The notes under the pieces are model-generated. The model was not told where the DNA came from and made no database searches. It saw nothing but the letters and a program-made list of their open reading frames with translations. This document shows, piece after piece, positions 24,547-33,300 of a stretch of 64,000 bases of DNA. Each line of letters opens with the position of its first letter. The stretch's first letter is position 1. Source of the stretch: UBA695 sp042691655 (GTDB lineage: Bacteria; Verrucomicrobiota; Verrucomicrobiia; Chthoniobacterales; Chthoniobacteraceae). The position numbers and the translations under genes are program-made. Location of the stretch: assembly GCA_042691655.1 (NCBI GenBank), contig CP170506.1, positions 4,588,001 through 4,652,000 on the forward strand, read 5' to 3'.

Positions 24547-26082
24547 ATGAATAAGAAAATCAGACTGCTTCGGAACGAATGTTGGTGGGGAGGCGCGGTT
24601 AACGCAGGTACAGAAATGCCTTTCACCTCCGGGGCGGCCTACGAACTGCGGGGGGATAACTGGGGCAATCAAGCCGCGCCCTTTTTAGTCTCGAGCGCCG
24701 GACGCTATGTCTGGTCAGAGGAACCCTTTCGGTTCAGTTTTGAAAATCAATTTTTGTCCCTGGAAGGCGATGGGCCTTTCGTCATCGAGAGCCGTAACAA
24801 GACGATGAAAGAAGGCATCCTCGACGCGGCGAAGCAATTTTTTCCGCCCCGCAACAAAATACCCAGCTCGCTATTCTTTACCCAGCCCCAATACAACACC
24901 TGGATCGAGTTGATGTATGATCAAAATCAGGAAGACGTACTACGGTATGCCCGCGATCTGCTTCGCGAGGGGTATCCACCCGGCATCCTGATGATTGACG
25001 AGGGTTGGCAACGGTATTACGGCGATTGGGAATTCGATCCAATCCGTTTTCCGAAGCCCAAGGAACTCGTCCAGCAACTCCACAAGCTCGGCTTCAAAGT
25101 CATGTTGTGGGTGGTTCCATTCATCGTGCCCGACAGCCGCGTTTTCCGCGAATTGAGGGGGGGCGGCGTGTTGGTGAAGGAACCGAATGGGAAACCGGCG
25201 ATCCGCGAGTGGTGGAACGGGTATAGCGCTGTGGTAGATCTCACCGGCAGCGAAGGCGCGGAGTGGTTTGAAAAACAGCTCGACAGACTCCAGCACAACT
25301 ACGGAATCGATGGGTTCAAATTCGACGGGGGAGACACGCCGACCTACCGCGCCCAGGATGCGGTGGCGTTGCCCACACACCCCAACGGGCAGACCGAAGC
25401 CTTCGGGCGTTTCGGAATTAAGTATCCTTACAATGAGTACCGAGCCTGTTGGAAATGCGGCGGCGAACCGCTCGTGCAGCGGCTGCGCGACCGCACCCAC
25501 ACCTGGGACCAGCAGGGTCTCAACTGCATCGTACCCAATATGATTTCCCAAGGCATGCTTGGCTACCCCTTCGGATGCCCCGACATGATTGGCGGCGGCG
25601 ACTACGAGAGCTTCTTGCAGCGCAATCACAGGCTCGACCCGGAGCTATTCGTCCGCTCCGCCCAAGCCTGCGCGCTCATGCCGATGATGCAGTTTTCCGC
25701 CGCCACTTGGCGGGTATTGGACCGCCGTCATCATCGGATCTGTGTCGAGGCGGCAAAACTTCATTCCAAATTTGGGAAGAAAATACTTCAGCTCGCCAAG
25801 GCCGCAGCCCAAACCGGCGAACCCATCGTCCGCCACCTTGCCTATGAGTATCCGGCTGGTGGATATGAGAAAGTAAACGATCAATTCCTGATCGGCTCAC
25901 ACCTGATGGTGGCTCCGGTACTCGAAAAGGGGGCAAAAACGAGGAACGTAGTGATTCCTCCCGGGAATTGGGTTGCCGATGACGGGGCGAAATTCACGGG
26001 ACCCGCCACGGTCGAAATTCAAACCCCTTTGGAACGGCTTCCCTACTTCATCAAGCGTGGCCCCAAGCAAACGAAATCTTAA
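24547..26082 (+). CDS. GH31 family glycosidase (alpha-glucosidase/alpha-galactosidase type), 511 aa
   Basis: I chose the ATG at 24547 because a start at 24427 would have to read through the strong hairpin and adds unconserved residues. The TIM barrel carries ILMIDEGWQ, KVMLWVVPFIVPDS and GIDGFKFDGGD, where the Asp in KFDGG is the expected GH31 nucleophile. A C-terminal beta-sandwich with FLIGSHLMVAPVLEKGAKTRNV is typical. The FKFDxG form and short length resemble the MYORG-like branch, in which alpha-galactosidase activity is known, rather than classical large alpha-glucosidases. No signal peptide is visible. It extends the lyase-GH1 gene group. Confidence 0.85.
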   Translation: MNKKIRLLRNECWWGGAVNAGTEMPFTSGAAYELRGDNWGNQAAPFLVSSAGRYVWSEEPFRFSFENQFLSLEGDGPFVIESRNKTMKEGILDAAKQFFPPRNKIPSSLFFTQPQYNTWIELMYDQNQEDVLRYARDLLREGYPPGILMIDEGWQRYYGDWEFDPIRFPKPKELVQQLHKLGFKVMLWVVPFIVPDSRVFRELRGGGVLVKEPNGKPAIREWWNGYSAVVDLTGSEGAEWFEKQLDRLQHNYGIDGFKFDGGDTPTYRAQDAVALPTHPNGQTEAFGRFGIKYPYNEYRACWKCGGEPLVQRLRDRTHTWDQQGLNCIVPNMISQGMLGYPFGCPDMIGGGDYESFLQRNHRLDPELFVRSAQACALMPMMQFSAATWRVLDRRHHRICVEAAKLHSKFGKKILQLAKAAAQTGEPIVRHLAYEYPAGGYEKVNDQFLIGSHLMVAPVLEKGAKTRNVVIPPGNWVADDGAKFTGPATVEIQTPLERLPYFIKRGPKQTKS

Positions 26083-26279
26083 TCCAGACAGCGATTCGTG
26101 CGAATGAGGGCCAGGCGCGTTTTGAGGCTAGCCTGGGTGGTCAGGGCGTCTTCCGGCGTGTTCGAGAAGTAATCGAGCATTCGGCCAATGCTACTCGCGA
26201 CTGGGCCGGGAAACGCATCGCCTTCCCTCTCAGCCCCCATAGCGGAGGAAGGAGATCGTGTGATCCTATCGGCAAACAT
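26079..26279 (-). CDS. Small hypothetical protein, 66 aa
   Basis: This frame runs convergent to the GH31 gene, sharing its last few bases. The predicted protein has a plausible composition (SIGRMLDYFSNTPEDALTTQ, RLALIRTNRCLD) but no recognised domain, signal or ribosome site. It may be real or chance. It is listed because nothing else explains 26083-26334. Confidence 0.25.
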   Translation of the reverse strand: MFADRITRSPSSAMGAEREGDAFPGPVASSIGRMLDYFSNTPEDALTTQASLKTRLALIRTNRCLD

Positions 26280-26334
26280 TTCCTTCTAACCCCGCCGAGG
26301 CTGGTCCGAAATTATCGACAGAAAAACCGGCAAA

Positions 26335-26494
26335 GGGCACCTCTGGAAACCGGGGCATGGCAGCCATGAAGGATTTTTGATGACCTTTTGGCCCTATTTT
26401 TCGGGCAATATTCATCAATATTGACTGAAAAATGGGGCCAAAAGGGCGCAAAAAGACAAAATGGATGACGTGCCGCCGGTTTCCAGAGGTGCCC
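26335..26494 (+). mobile_element. Palindromic MITE-like element, copy A (160 bp)
   Basis: The ends are 19-bp perfect inverted repeats (GGGCACCTCTGGAAACCGG at 26335-26353, mirrored at 26476-26494). Inside, CCTTTTGGCCC-ATTTTTC pairs with its complement, with an apical hairpin CAATATT-CATC-AATATTG, so the whole element can fold into one long hairpin. It shares the interior (GGCAGCCATGAAGGATTTTT onward) with copy B at 54480-54650 but has different terminal arms. It encodes nothing. It abuts a reading frame at 26493-26686 that has no start and seems truncated by it. Confidence 0.8.
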
Positions 26495-26686
26495 TAAAGC
26501 CATTACGGCTCGCAGCACAGCCCCCAATCTTGCGTTGATCCAGACCATTGCCCAAGCCGAATTCTGGAGGACGGAACTTCTCCTTCATCCGGAAAAGTCC
26601 CTTGAAAAGGTCATCGCGGAGCACTCGCTCGACTGGCAATCGCAGATGCAGGAACTCGGGCTTGAGAGTTTCACCGAGGTCGCCTG
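26493..26686 (+). pseudogene. 3' remnant of an unidentified gene next to palindromic element A
   Basis: From the edge of the palindromic element an open frame reads AITARSTAPNLALIQTIAQA, EFWRTELLLHPEKSLEKVIA, then EHSLDWQSQM and LESFTEVA before a TGA at about 26684-26686. It looks like genuine coding sequence but has no start codon or upstream counterpart, and I do not recognise the family. The simplest reading is that the element's insertion or a linked deletion removed the 5' part. Confidence 0.45.
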
Positions 26687-26764
26687 ACCGGTGGAACTTC
26701 TCGAAAACCCTCTCAGAATTCCGATAAACGGGAAAGTGAACCGTCAGTTTTTTGCTCAAAAAAC

Positions 26765-26854
26765 TGGCGGAGGGAGAGGGATTCGAACCCTCGTTACCGA
26801 TAAAGGTAAACACGCTTTCCAGGCGTGCGCGTTAGACCACTCTGCCATCCCTCC
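26765..26854 (-). tRNA. tRNA-Ser (anticodon GGA)
   Basis: The minus strand folds into a class II tRNA. The acceptor stem is GGAGGGA with TCCCTCC. The anticodon stem is CACGC/GCGTG with loop CTGGAAA, giving anticodon GGA (plus-strand 26818-26820), which reads UCC and UCU. There is a long variable arm typical of serine tRNAs, and a TpsiC arm with GGTTCGAATCC. The discriminator base is G, as expected for serine, and CCA is encoded (26765-26767). The following 26855-27212 (about 358 bp) holds no gene I can support apart from the promoter region of the outer-membrane protein. Confidence 0.96.
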
Positions 26855-27212
26855 TTTTTTTGCCCGGCGCATGAACCCGCGCCGACGTGGAAGGTGCAGC
26901 ATGGGGGGAAACGCGACGGAGTTCAACTCCGAAATTCGTGCCCTCGCCCAGTTCCCGCGCCCGCCGCACCCCCTTCCCGCCCCGGAAAGGGCCGGTTTTT
27001 AGCACGAAATCCATTCCACTTCGCATGCCGCCGCCCGGGCGGATGCCTCGCAAAAATAGCTTCTGTAAGTCCCTTATGACAAGCAACCTCGGGAAATCCC
27101 CGACCCTGGGAACCGACTTAAAACGGCTTGCTGCAACACTCCAAAATCTCTTTGCTGGTGTCTGCGCGATTTGCCATCGCACAAGTAGAAACAAACCGAA
27201 GAAAACCACATC

Positions 27213-28184
27213 ATGATGAAAAAATTCACACTCAGCGCTTTGGCGGCGATCACGGTGGCAGGGACGGCCTTCGCCGGCCCCGAAACCGTGGTTACTTCCA
27301 AGGAGTACAAGCAGCCCTGCGTGACGCCTTGCTTCCGGGATACTGAGCTCCAGTTGGACCTCTTTTATTCCTATAACAACGCGGAACACCAGGGCAGCAA
27401 TTCCGCAACCGACAGCCACTTCTTTGGACCAGAGACGACGCCGGTTTCCTCATTGGTCCCCGGGGGCTCTGGCAGTCTCCTCAACAATACGGACGTCATT
27501 CCCGCGGGCAGCACCGTCACCGGTATCCGCAACACGCAGGTCAAAGACAGCCCATACTTCCGTGACGGAAGTGGGGGAGGCCTCGGCCTGAACTATATCT
27601 TCTACCGCTACTTCGGTATCGGTGTTGAAGGTAACTGGTGGAACGGCATCAACAGCGGCTACAGTGGGAGCTATATCTCCCGCGAAGTGGTCTCCCTGCC
27701 CGCCGGGTCTGATGCCACCACCGTCGCGGCGGCTGTCGCGGCGGCTACCTCGAAAACCAGCGTTACCGTCCTCAATTCCAGCACGCTGGTCTTGAAGCGG
27801 AGCGTCAAGTACGGACGCAGCAGCGCCTCGGCGGCTCAACAGGTCACTGGTAACCTATTCCTGCGCTATCCGTTTGAAGGGGCTGTCTGCTGGGCGCCGT
27901 ATATCTTCGGCGGCGGCGGCGGAATCTTCGACGGCGAAGCCACCGGATTCGGTCATGTCGGCGTGGGCGTGGAATTCCGTGTAACTCCTTACATGGGCTT
28001 CTTCACCGACTGGCGCTGGGAGTTCACCGCAGGCAGCTACAGCAACAGCGACTGGCGTAATGACTCCAGCATTAAGGCCCTCGCCAAGGCCGTGGGTGGA
28101 TACGACAAGCTCAACATCAGCGACACCAGCACCAACAAGAACGATGTCAGCATCACTCGCGTTGGCGTGCGCTTCGTGTTCTAG
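27213..28184 (+). CDS. Outer-membrane beta-barrel protein, 323 aa
   Basis: A signal peptide is clear (MMKKFTLSALAAITVAGTAFA). The mature protein has amphipathic beta-strands, many Tyr/Trp/Gly residues and a C-terminal strand ending in Phe (ITRVGVRFVF), the usual outer-membrane insertion signal. Glycine stretches (YIFGGGGGIFDGEATGFGHVGVGVEFRV) match OmpA-like or OmpW-like 8-stranded barrels, although about 300 residues allows a larger barrel. It probably serves as a structural protein or small porin. The gene stands alone, with a strong terminator at 28216-28249. Confidence 0.82.
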   Translation: MMKKFTLSALAAITVAGTAFAGPETVVTSKEYKQPCVTPCFRDTELQLDLFYSYNNAEHQGSNSATDSHFFGPETTPVSSLVPGGSGSLLNNTDVIPAGSTVTGIRNTQVKDSPYFRDGSGGGLGLNYIFYRYFGIGVEGNWWNGINSGYSGSYISREVVSLPAGSDATTVAAAVAAATSKTSVTVLNSSTLVLKRSVKYGRSSASAAQQVTGNLFLRYPFEGAVCWAPYIFGGGGGIFDGEATGFGHVGVGVEFRVTPYMGFFTDWRWEFTAGSYSNSDWRNDSSIKALAKAVGGYDKLNISDTSTNKNDVSITRVGVRFVF

Positions 28185-28215
28185 CCCAAACCGTCAAATC
28201 TAAACCATATAATCT

Positions 28216-28249
28216 AAAGCCGGGGTTCTTCGGAGCCCCGGCTTTTTTT
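28216..28249 (+). terminator. Rho-independent terminator of the outer-membrane protein gene
   Basis: AAAGCCGGGG pairs with CCCCGGCTTT around a TTCG-centred loop, followed by a run of seven T. Confidence 0.92.
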
Positions 28250-28280
28250 GTGCACGCGGCTGATTCATCAGGAACTTAGG

Positions 28281-28319
28281 AAAAAACGGGAATTCCTGTC
28301 CTCAAATTCCCGTTTTTTT
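28281..28319. terminator. Bidirectional terminator with A/T tracts
   Basis: AAAAAACGGGAATT pairs with AATTCCCGTTTTTTT, placing T tracts on both strands. It lies between the convergent outer-membrane protein and permease genes and serves both. The preceding ATCAGGAACTTAGGAA resembles the hairpin family at 41367-41423 and 50641-50692. Confidence 0.85.
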
Positions 28320-28325
28320 CTACGA

Positions 28326-29648
28326 TTACTCCTGGCGGAGCGCCTTCACCGGGTCGAGCCGGGCGGCGAAGTAGGCGGGGATGAGCGCGGCGATGGCGCA
28401 GATGACAAAGGCGCTCACACAGATAATGGCCACGTCGTGGGGCACCACTTCGGCGGGGATCTTGGAGAACTGGTAGACGTCGGCCGGAAAGACCTGGATG
28501 CCTAGCACGTCGGCCAGCCAGTCCTTGAATTCGTTGCGGTACTTAATGAGCGTCATGCCGAGCGCAAGGCCGGTCAAGTTGCCGAAAAAGCCGACGACCA
28601 TCCCCTGGCCCAGGAAGACCCAGACGATCTGCCCCGTGGAGGCTCCCAGGGCCTTCATAATGCCGATTTCGCGGGTTTTCTGCACCGTTACGGTAATCAG
28701 CGTGTTCATGATGCCAAAGGCCGCCACGACGACGATGAAGAGGAGCAGGAAGAACATGACGTTGCGCTCCATGGCCACGGCGTCGAAGAAGGTCTTGTTC
28801 GTTTCCTCCCAGGTGCGGGCCAGGGCGTCGTCGGGCAGCTGGGGCAGGAGCGCGGCCTTGGTGGCTGAGGCGAAGTTGGGGTCGGCGGTGCGGACGGCGA
28901 TGCCGGTAATGGAGTCGTTATCGCTCATGCCGTAGAGATCCTGGCCGACGTAGAGGGGCACGATGAGGAAATTGGCGTCGTAATCGTAGCGGCCACTCTG
29001 GAAAATGCCGGTAACGATCAGGTCGCGGGGGAGGACCAGTTCTTTGACTTCCTGGAGCGCCTTGGGGTCTTTTTCGGCCTTTTTGATGGCGTCCATGACT
29101 GCGGACATCCTCCGCCCGGGGGAGTAGACGGTGATCTTATCCCCCACGCGCACTTCCAGCATCTGCGCCAGGCCCGAGCCGACCACCACGGTGTCGCCGG
29201 AAAGGTCAAAGGAGCCCCCTTTTTGGATGAATTTGGCGATCCCGGTGACGTTTTTCTCCAGCTCCGGGTCCACACCCCGGATGACGGGGGTGGTGCGGTG
29301 GTTGCCCGCCTCGGCGACGACGGGGCCCATGACGAAGGGGGCGGCGGCGGTCACGCCGGGGGTGTTCTTGATTTTTTTCAGCAGCGGCTGCCAGTCGCCC
29401 AGGGTGTCGTTCTGGTTCTGGATGACGATATGGGGCTCGAAACCGAGCACTTTATTGCGCAGCTCCCGGTCAAAGCCGGTCATGACGGAGATCACCAGGA
29501 TCAGGACAGTGATGCCGAGGGTCACGCCCAGGATGGAAATGAGCGTAATGACACTGACGAAGGTTCGCTTGGGCTTAAGATAGCGGAGGGCGAGAAACAG
29601 GCTGAACGGGGCTTTCACTGGCGGCAATGTATGCAGGTTTGCACCCAT
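28326..29648 (-). CDS. LolC/LolE-like ABC transporter permease, 440 aa
   Basis: I chose the ATG at 29648 (MGANLHTLPPVKAPFSLFLALRYLKPKR). An ATG at 29735 would extend into the promoter region of the divergent phosphorylase gene. The order is that of lipoprotein-releasing permeases: one transmembrane helix (SVITLISILGVTLGITVLIL), a periplasmic MacB-like domain of about 220 residues, then an FtsX domain with three helices (TREIGIMKALGASTGQIVWVFL). LolC/E with the ATPase LolD extracts lipoproteins from the inner membrane for transfer to the outer membrane. No LolD is next to it, so the ATPase must lie elsewhere. Its single copy here may make a homodimer (LolF-like). Confidence 0.85.
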   Translation of the reverse strand: MGANLHTLPPVKAPFSLFLALRYLKPKRTFVSVITLISILGVTLGITVLILVISVMTGFDRELRNKVLGFEPHIVIQNQNDTLGDWQPLLKKIKNTPGVTAAAPFVMGPVVAEAGNHRTTPVIRGVDPELEKNVTGIAKFIQKGGSFDLSGDTVVVGSGLAQMLEVRVGDKITVYSPGRRMSAVMDAIKKAEKDPKALQEVKELVLPRDLIVTGIFQSGRYDYDANFLIVPLYVGQDLYGMSDNDSITGIAVRTADPNFASATKAALLPQLPDDALARTWEETNKTFFDAVAMERNVMFFLLLFIVVVAAFGIMNTLITVTVQKTREIGIMKALGASTGQIVWVFLGQGMVVGFFGNLTGLALGMTLIKYRNEFKDWLADVLGIQVFPADVYQFSKIPAEVVPHDVAIICVSAFVICAIAALIPAYFAARLDPVKALRQE

Positions 29649-29775
29649 AGCGCAACCCGGGGGATTCTGCCGCCCCTTTTTCTTGGCTTGCACACGGGCC
29701 CCGCGCCGGTATGGTCTGCAACTTGGAAGCTCCAAGGGCTTCGCAAGGACTCACCTTCAGGGGGAACAAAAAACA

Positions 29776-32319
29776 ATGCAGCCGTTATTCGCCTTCAACG
29801 TCATTCCTAAACTTCCCGTAGAGCTCGAGCCGCTTCGGGAGATGGTCTTTAATCTCTGGTGGACCTGGGAACCCGATGCCCGCGCTCTCTTCCGGCAACT
29901 CGACCCGGTCCTCTGGCACAAGACCAACCATAACCCGGTGCGCATGTTGCAGCTCTGCCGTCAGGCGCGCCTCATCGAGCTGGCCGAGGACGACGACTTT
30001 TTCCGGGAAATGAACCGGGTCTACGCCCATTTCAAGAACTACATGGCCCGCAAGGACACTTACGGGAGCACCCGCAAGAACGAGCTGGCGGCCTATTTTT
30101 CCGCCGAATTCGGCTTCCACGAGTCGATCCCGAACTACTCCGGCGGCCTCGGCATCCTCTCGGGCGATCACTGTAAGGCCGCCAGCGACCTGGGCCTCAA
30201 TTTCGTGGCCGTGACGCTCCTTTACCGCCACGGGTACTTTAAACAACAGATCAACAAAGACGGCTGGCAGGAATCGATCAGCCTCAACCAGAACTTCCAC
30301 CACCTCCCGATGAAAGAGGTGCGGGTGGCCGACCGGCCGCTGACCATCGCCGTGCGCATCCGCGATCACGACGTGCACGCCAAGGTGTGGGAGATGGTCA
30401 TCGGGCGCATTTCGCTCTTCCTGCTCGACACCGACGTCACCGAGAACCGCCCGGAGGACCGGCTGATCACGGCCCAGCTCTACGGCGGCGATCTGGAGAT
30501 GCGCGTCAAGCAGGAGATCGTCCTCGGCATCGGCGGCGTCCACGCGCTGCACGCCATGGGCCTCAAGCCCGCGGTTTACCACATGAACGAGGGCCACTCG
30601 GCCTTCCTCTCCCTGGAACTGATGCGCCGCTGCGTGCAGGACAAGGGGATGGACTTCAAGAGCTCCCTGCAGCTCATCGCGGCGGGCAACATCTTCACGA
30701 CCCACACGCCGGTCCCGGCGGGCAACGACGCCTTCCCTCGCGACCTGATGCAGAAGTACTTCGCCGATTACCCGCAGAAGGTCGGCATTTCCTTTGATGA
30801 CTTCTTCTCCTACGGCCAGACGACCATCAACAAGGTGGACGCCTTCTCGATGACCATCCTGGCCCTGCGCACGAGCCGCCACGCCAACGGCGTGAGCCAG
30901 CTCCACGGCGAGGTAAGCCAGGGCCTCTGGCAGGATGTCTGGGCGGGCGTGCCCAAGGACGAGGTGCCCATCGGCGCCATCACCAACGGCATCCACACCA
31001 AGACGTGGCTCTCGGCCGAATTCGAGCGCCTCTACCGCCGCTACATCCCGGATTGGCAGGAAAAACTGACCGATCCCGAGTACTGGCGCGGCGTCATCGA
31101 CATCCCGGACGAGGACCTCTGGAACACCCACCAGAACCTCAAGCGCCGCCTCTTCGACATGGTTCGCGACCGCCTGCGGGCCCAGCGCGAGCGCATCGGC
31201 GAGGCCCCGGAGCGCGTCCGGAGCGTCAACCGGCTCCTCGACCCGGAAATCCTCACGATCGGCTTCGCCCGGCGCTTTGCCACCTACAAGCGCGGCACGC
31301 TGCTTTTCTCCGACATGGACCGCCTCAAGCGCATCCTGACCCACCCCGAGCGCCCCGTGCAGTTCATCTTCGCGGGCAAGGCGCACCCGAAGGACGAGGG
31401 CGGCAAGCGCTTGATCCAGGATGTCTACAAGTGGTCCCGCGACGAGGGCCTCGAAGGCCGCCTCCTCTTTGTAGAGGACTACGACACCTACGTCGGCCGC
31501 CGCCTCACCCAGGGCGTCGATCTCTGGCTTAACAACCCGCTGCGGCCCCTGGAAGCCTCGGGCACGAGCGGCATGAAGCTGCCCCCCAACGGCGGCCTGA
31601 ACCTGAGCGTCCTGGACGGCTGGTGGTGCGAAAGCTACAACGGCAAGAACGGCTGGGCCATCGGCGCGGAAATTACCGACGGCTCCGTCGAGTTCCAGAA
31701 CGAAGTCGACACGGCGAGCCTCTTCCACATCCTGGAAACGCAGGTGGTGCCGCTCTACTACGCCAAGCCTGATGGGCGTCTGCCGCTGGCCTGGATCCAG
31801 CTCATGCGCGAGTCGATCCGCTCCGTTACGCCGGTCTTCAACACCCAGCGCATGGTGCAGCAATACAGCGAGCAGATGTACGAACCGGCGGCCCTTGCCG
31901 CCGCGAACCTCGGGGCCAACGGCGCGGCCAAGGCGAAGGAAATCTCCGCCTGGAAACGCCAGATCCGCCAGCTCTGGGGCCAGGTAAAGATCAACCAAGT
32001 CGCCATCGTCAACCCGGACAACATCAACGTGCTGGTGGGCGATTCGCTGGCCGTCGAAGCCCGCGTCCACCTGGGCGAGCTGAGCCCGGAATTCGTGCGC
32101 GTGCAGGTGTACGTCGGCGAGACCTCCGATGGCGATATCAACCGCCCGGTAACGGTCGACCTCACGGAATGCAAGAAGGACTCCGACGGCAACCACCTCT
32201 ACCGGGGCGAAATCAGCGCCCCCGAGAGCGGCGCCTACGGGTTCAACGTCCGCGTGATCCCAACGCACCCCAACCTGACGCAAGCCCACGAGCTGCGCCT
32301 GATCACCTGGGCGTCGTAA
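29776..32319 (+). CDS. glgP: Alpha-glucan phosphorylase, GT35 short form, 847 aa
   Basis: It releases glucose 1-phosphate from glycogen or maltodextrin. The N-terminal region (MVFNLWWTWEPDARALFRQLDP) is the DUF3417 domain of the shorter, AgpA-type phosphorylases. GGLGILSGDHCKAASDLGLN and the PLP-site region EASGTSGMKLPPNGGLNLSV (lysine in GMK) follow near residue 595. Length fits that subfamily. The ATG at 29776 was chosen over 29683 because MQPLFAFNVIPKLP begins the conserved domain. It diverges from the permease gene and has its own terminator. Confidence 0.93.
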   Translation: MQPLFAFNVIPKLPVELEPLREMVFNLWWTWEPDARALFRQLDPVLWHKTNHNPVRMLQLCRQARLIELAEDDDFFREMNRVYAHFKNYMARKDTYGSTRKNELAAYFSAEFGFHESIPNYSGGLGILSGDHCKAASDLGLNFVAVTLLYRHGYFKQQINKDGWQESISLNQNFHHLPMKEVRVADRPLTIAVRIRDHDVHAKVWEMVIGRISLFLLDTDVTENRPEDRLITAQLYGGDLEMRVKQEIVLGIGGVHALHAMGLKPAVYHMNEGHSAFLSLELMRRCVQDKGMDFKSSLQLIAAGNIFTTHTPVPAGNDAFPRDLMQKYFADYPQKVGISFDDFFSYGQTTINKVDAFSMTILALRTSRHANGVSQLHGEVSQGLWQDVWAGVPKDEVPIGAITNGIHTKTWLSAEFERLYRRYIPDWQEKLTDPEYWRGVIDIPDEDLWNTHQNLKRRLFDMVRDRLRAQRERIGEAPERVRSVNRLLDPEILTIGFARRFATYKRGTLLFSDMDRLKRILTHPERPVQFIFAGKAHPKDEGGKRLIQDVYKWSRDEGLEGRLLFVEDYDTYVGRRLTQGVDLWLNNPLRPLEASGTSGMKLPPNGGLNLSVLDGWWCESYNGKNGWAIGAEITDGSVEFQNEVDTASLFHILETQVVPLYYAKPDGRLPLAWIQLMRESIRSVTPVFNTQRMVQQYSEQMYEPAALAAANLGANGAAKAKEISAWKRQIRQLWGQVKINQVAIVNPDNINVLVGDSLAVEARVHLGELSPEFVRVQVYVGETSDGDINRPVTVDLTECKKDSDGNHLYRGEISAPESGAYGFNVRVIPTHPNLTQAHELRLITWAS

Positions 32320-32332
32320 TCGTCTGAATTCA

Positions 32333-32375
32333 AGCGGCTCCGGGCTGGCCAAACCACCCGGAGCCGCTCCCTTTT
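32333..32375 (+). terminator. Rho-independent terminator after glgP
   Basis: AGCGGCTCCGGG pairs with CCCGGAGCCGCT over 12 bp, followed by CCCTTTTT. It separates glgP from the isomerase-YbhN run. Confidence 0.88.
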
Positions 32376-32385
32376 TCTCGCTCCA

Positions 32386-33300
32386 ATGCTCTCCATTTCC
32401 ACCTGCTGGAATTCTTCCCGCCACACGGACGGCAAGGCCATGCTGGAGGAACTTCTTGCCTTCGGCTTCGACGCCGTGGAGCTGGGGCACGGCATCCGGA
32501 TTTCGCTTTGGGAGGGCATTCAGGAGGTCTACGACTCGGGCCGAGTCCGCTTCTCCAGCCTGCATAATTTCTGCCCCCTGCCGGTGGAGATTACCCGGCC
32601 CTCGCCCGACTGCCTCCTCTTTACCACCTACCGCGAGGTCGAGCGCCAACGGGCGGTGCGCCAGACGCTCAAAACCATCGACTTCGCCGTGCGCATCGGC
32701 GCGCCCTACGTGGTGCTCCACTGCGGCCGGGTGGTAATGAAGCCCATCACCCAGCCGCTCATCGAGCTGGCCAAAGCAGGCCGCCACCTCGCCCCGGAGT
32801 ACGCGCGGCTTAAAACGCAGGCCGTCATCCGCCGCGAAAAAGCCGCCCCCAAGCACATCGAGCGCCTCAAAGGCTGCCTGAAGGAGATCGCGGAATACGC
32901 AGGCGAAAAGGGCATCCGCCTCGGGCTGGAAAGCCGCCAAGCCTACGAGGAGATTCCGAGCGAACGGGAGTTCCCCGATCTGCTGGAGACTTTTCCCGCG
33001 CCGACGGTCAACTACTGGCACGACTTCGGCCACGTGCAGATCCGCCACAACCTCGGCTTCGTGGACCACGCCGAGTGGCTCGCCAAAATGGCCCCGCGCC
33101 TCCTGGCCTGCCACCTCCACGACGTAGAGTGGCCCGGGCGCGACCACCGGGCCCCGTTCACGGGCGGTTCGGTGGATTACGACCGCCTCATCCCGCTCCT
33201 GCCCAAGGGAACGCTTTTCGTTTGGGAAATGAATCCCAAGCGCACCCGCGAGGAGATCGCCGTATCCCTCGCCCGCTGGAAGGAACGCTTCGTATCATGA
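32386..33300 (+). CDS. Sugar phosphate isomerase/epimerase family (AP endonuclease 2-like TIM barrel), 304 aa
   Basis: The fold is a TIM barrel with the metal-site pattern of xylose isomerase-like proteins: FGFDAVELGHG, PYVVLHCGRVV, IRLGLESRQAYEEIP, NYWHDFGHVQIR and LLACHLHDVEWPGRDHRAPFTGG. The His, Glu and Asp residues in these strands would bind the catalytic divalent metal. Substrates in the family range from sugars to inositols, so the reaction is unassigned. The gene overlaps the YbhN-like gene by four bases (ATGA), indicating coupled translation. Confidence 0.82.
   Translation: MLSISTCWNSSRHTDGKAMLEELLAFGFDAVELGHGIRISLWEGIQEVYDSGRVRFSSLHNFCPLPVEITRPSPDCLLFTTYREVERQRAVRQTLKTIDFAVRIGAPYVVLHCGRVVMKPITQPLIELAKAGRHLAPEYARLKTQAVIRREKAAPKHIERLKGCLKEIAEYAGEKGIRLGLESRQAYEEIPSEREFPDLLETFPAPTVNYWHDFGHVQIRHNLGFVDHAEWLAKMAPRLLACHLHDVEWPGRDHRAPFTGGSVDYDRLIPLLPKGTLFVWEMNPKRTREEIAVSLARWKERFVS

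Noticed and set aside
26832..27419. 195-codon minus frame between tRNA-Ser and the outer-membrane gene
   Set aside because: It overlaps the tRNA end and the signal peptide of the outer-membrane protein; no protein-like features.
29785..33147. 1120-codon minus frame across glgP and the isomerase gene
   Set aside because: It spans two genuine genes and the glgP terminator; Ala/Val/Gly/Asp/Glu-rich shadow.
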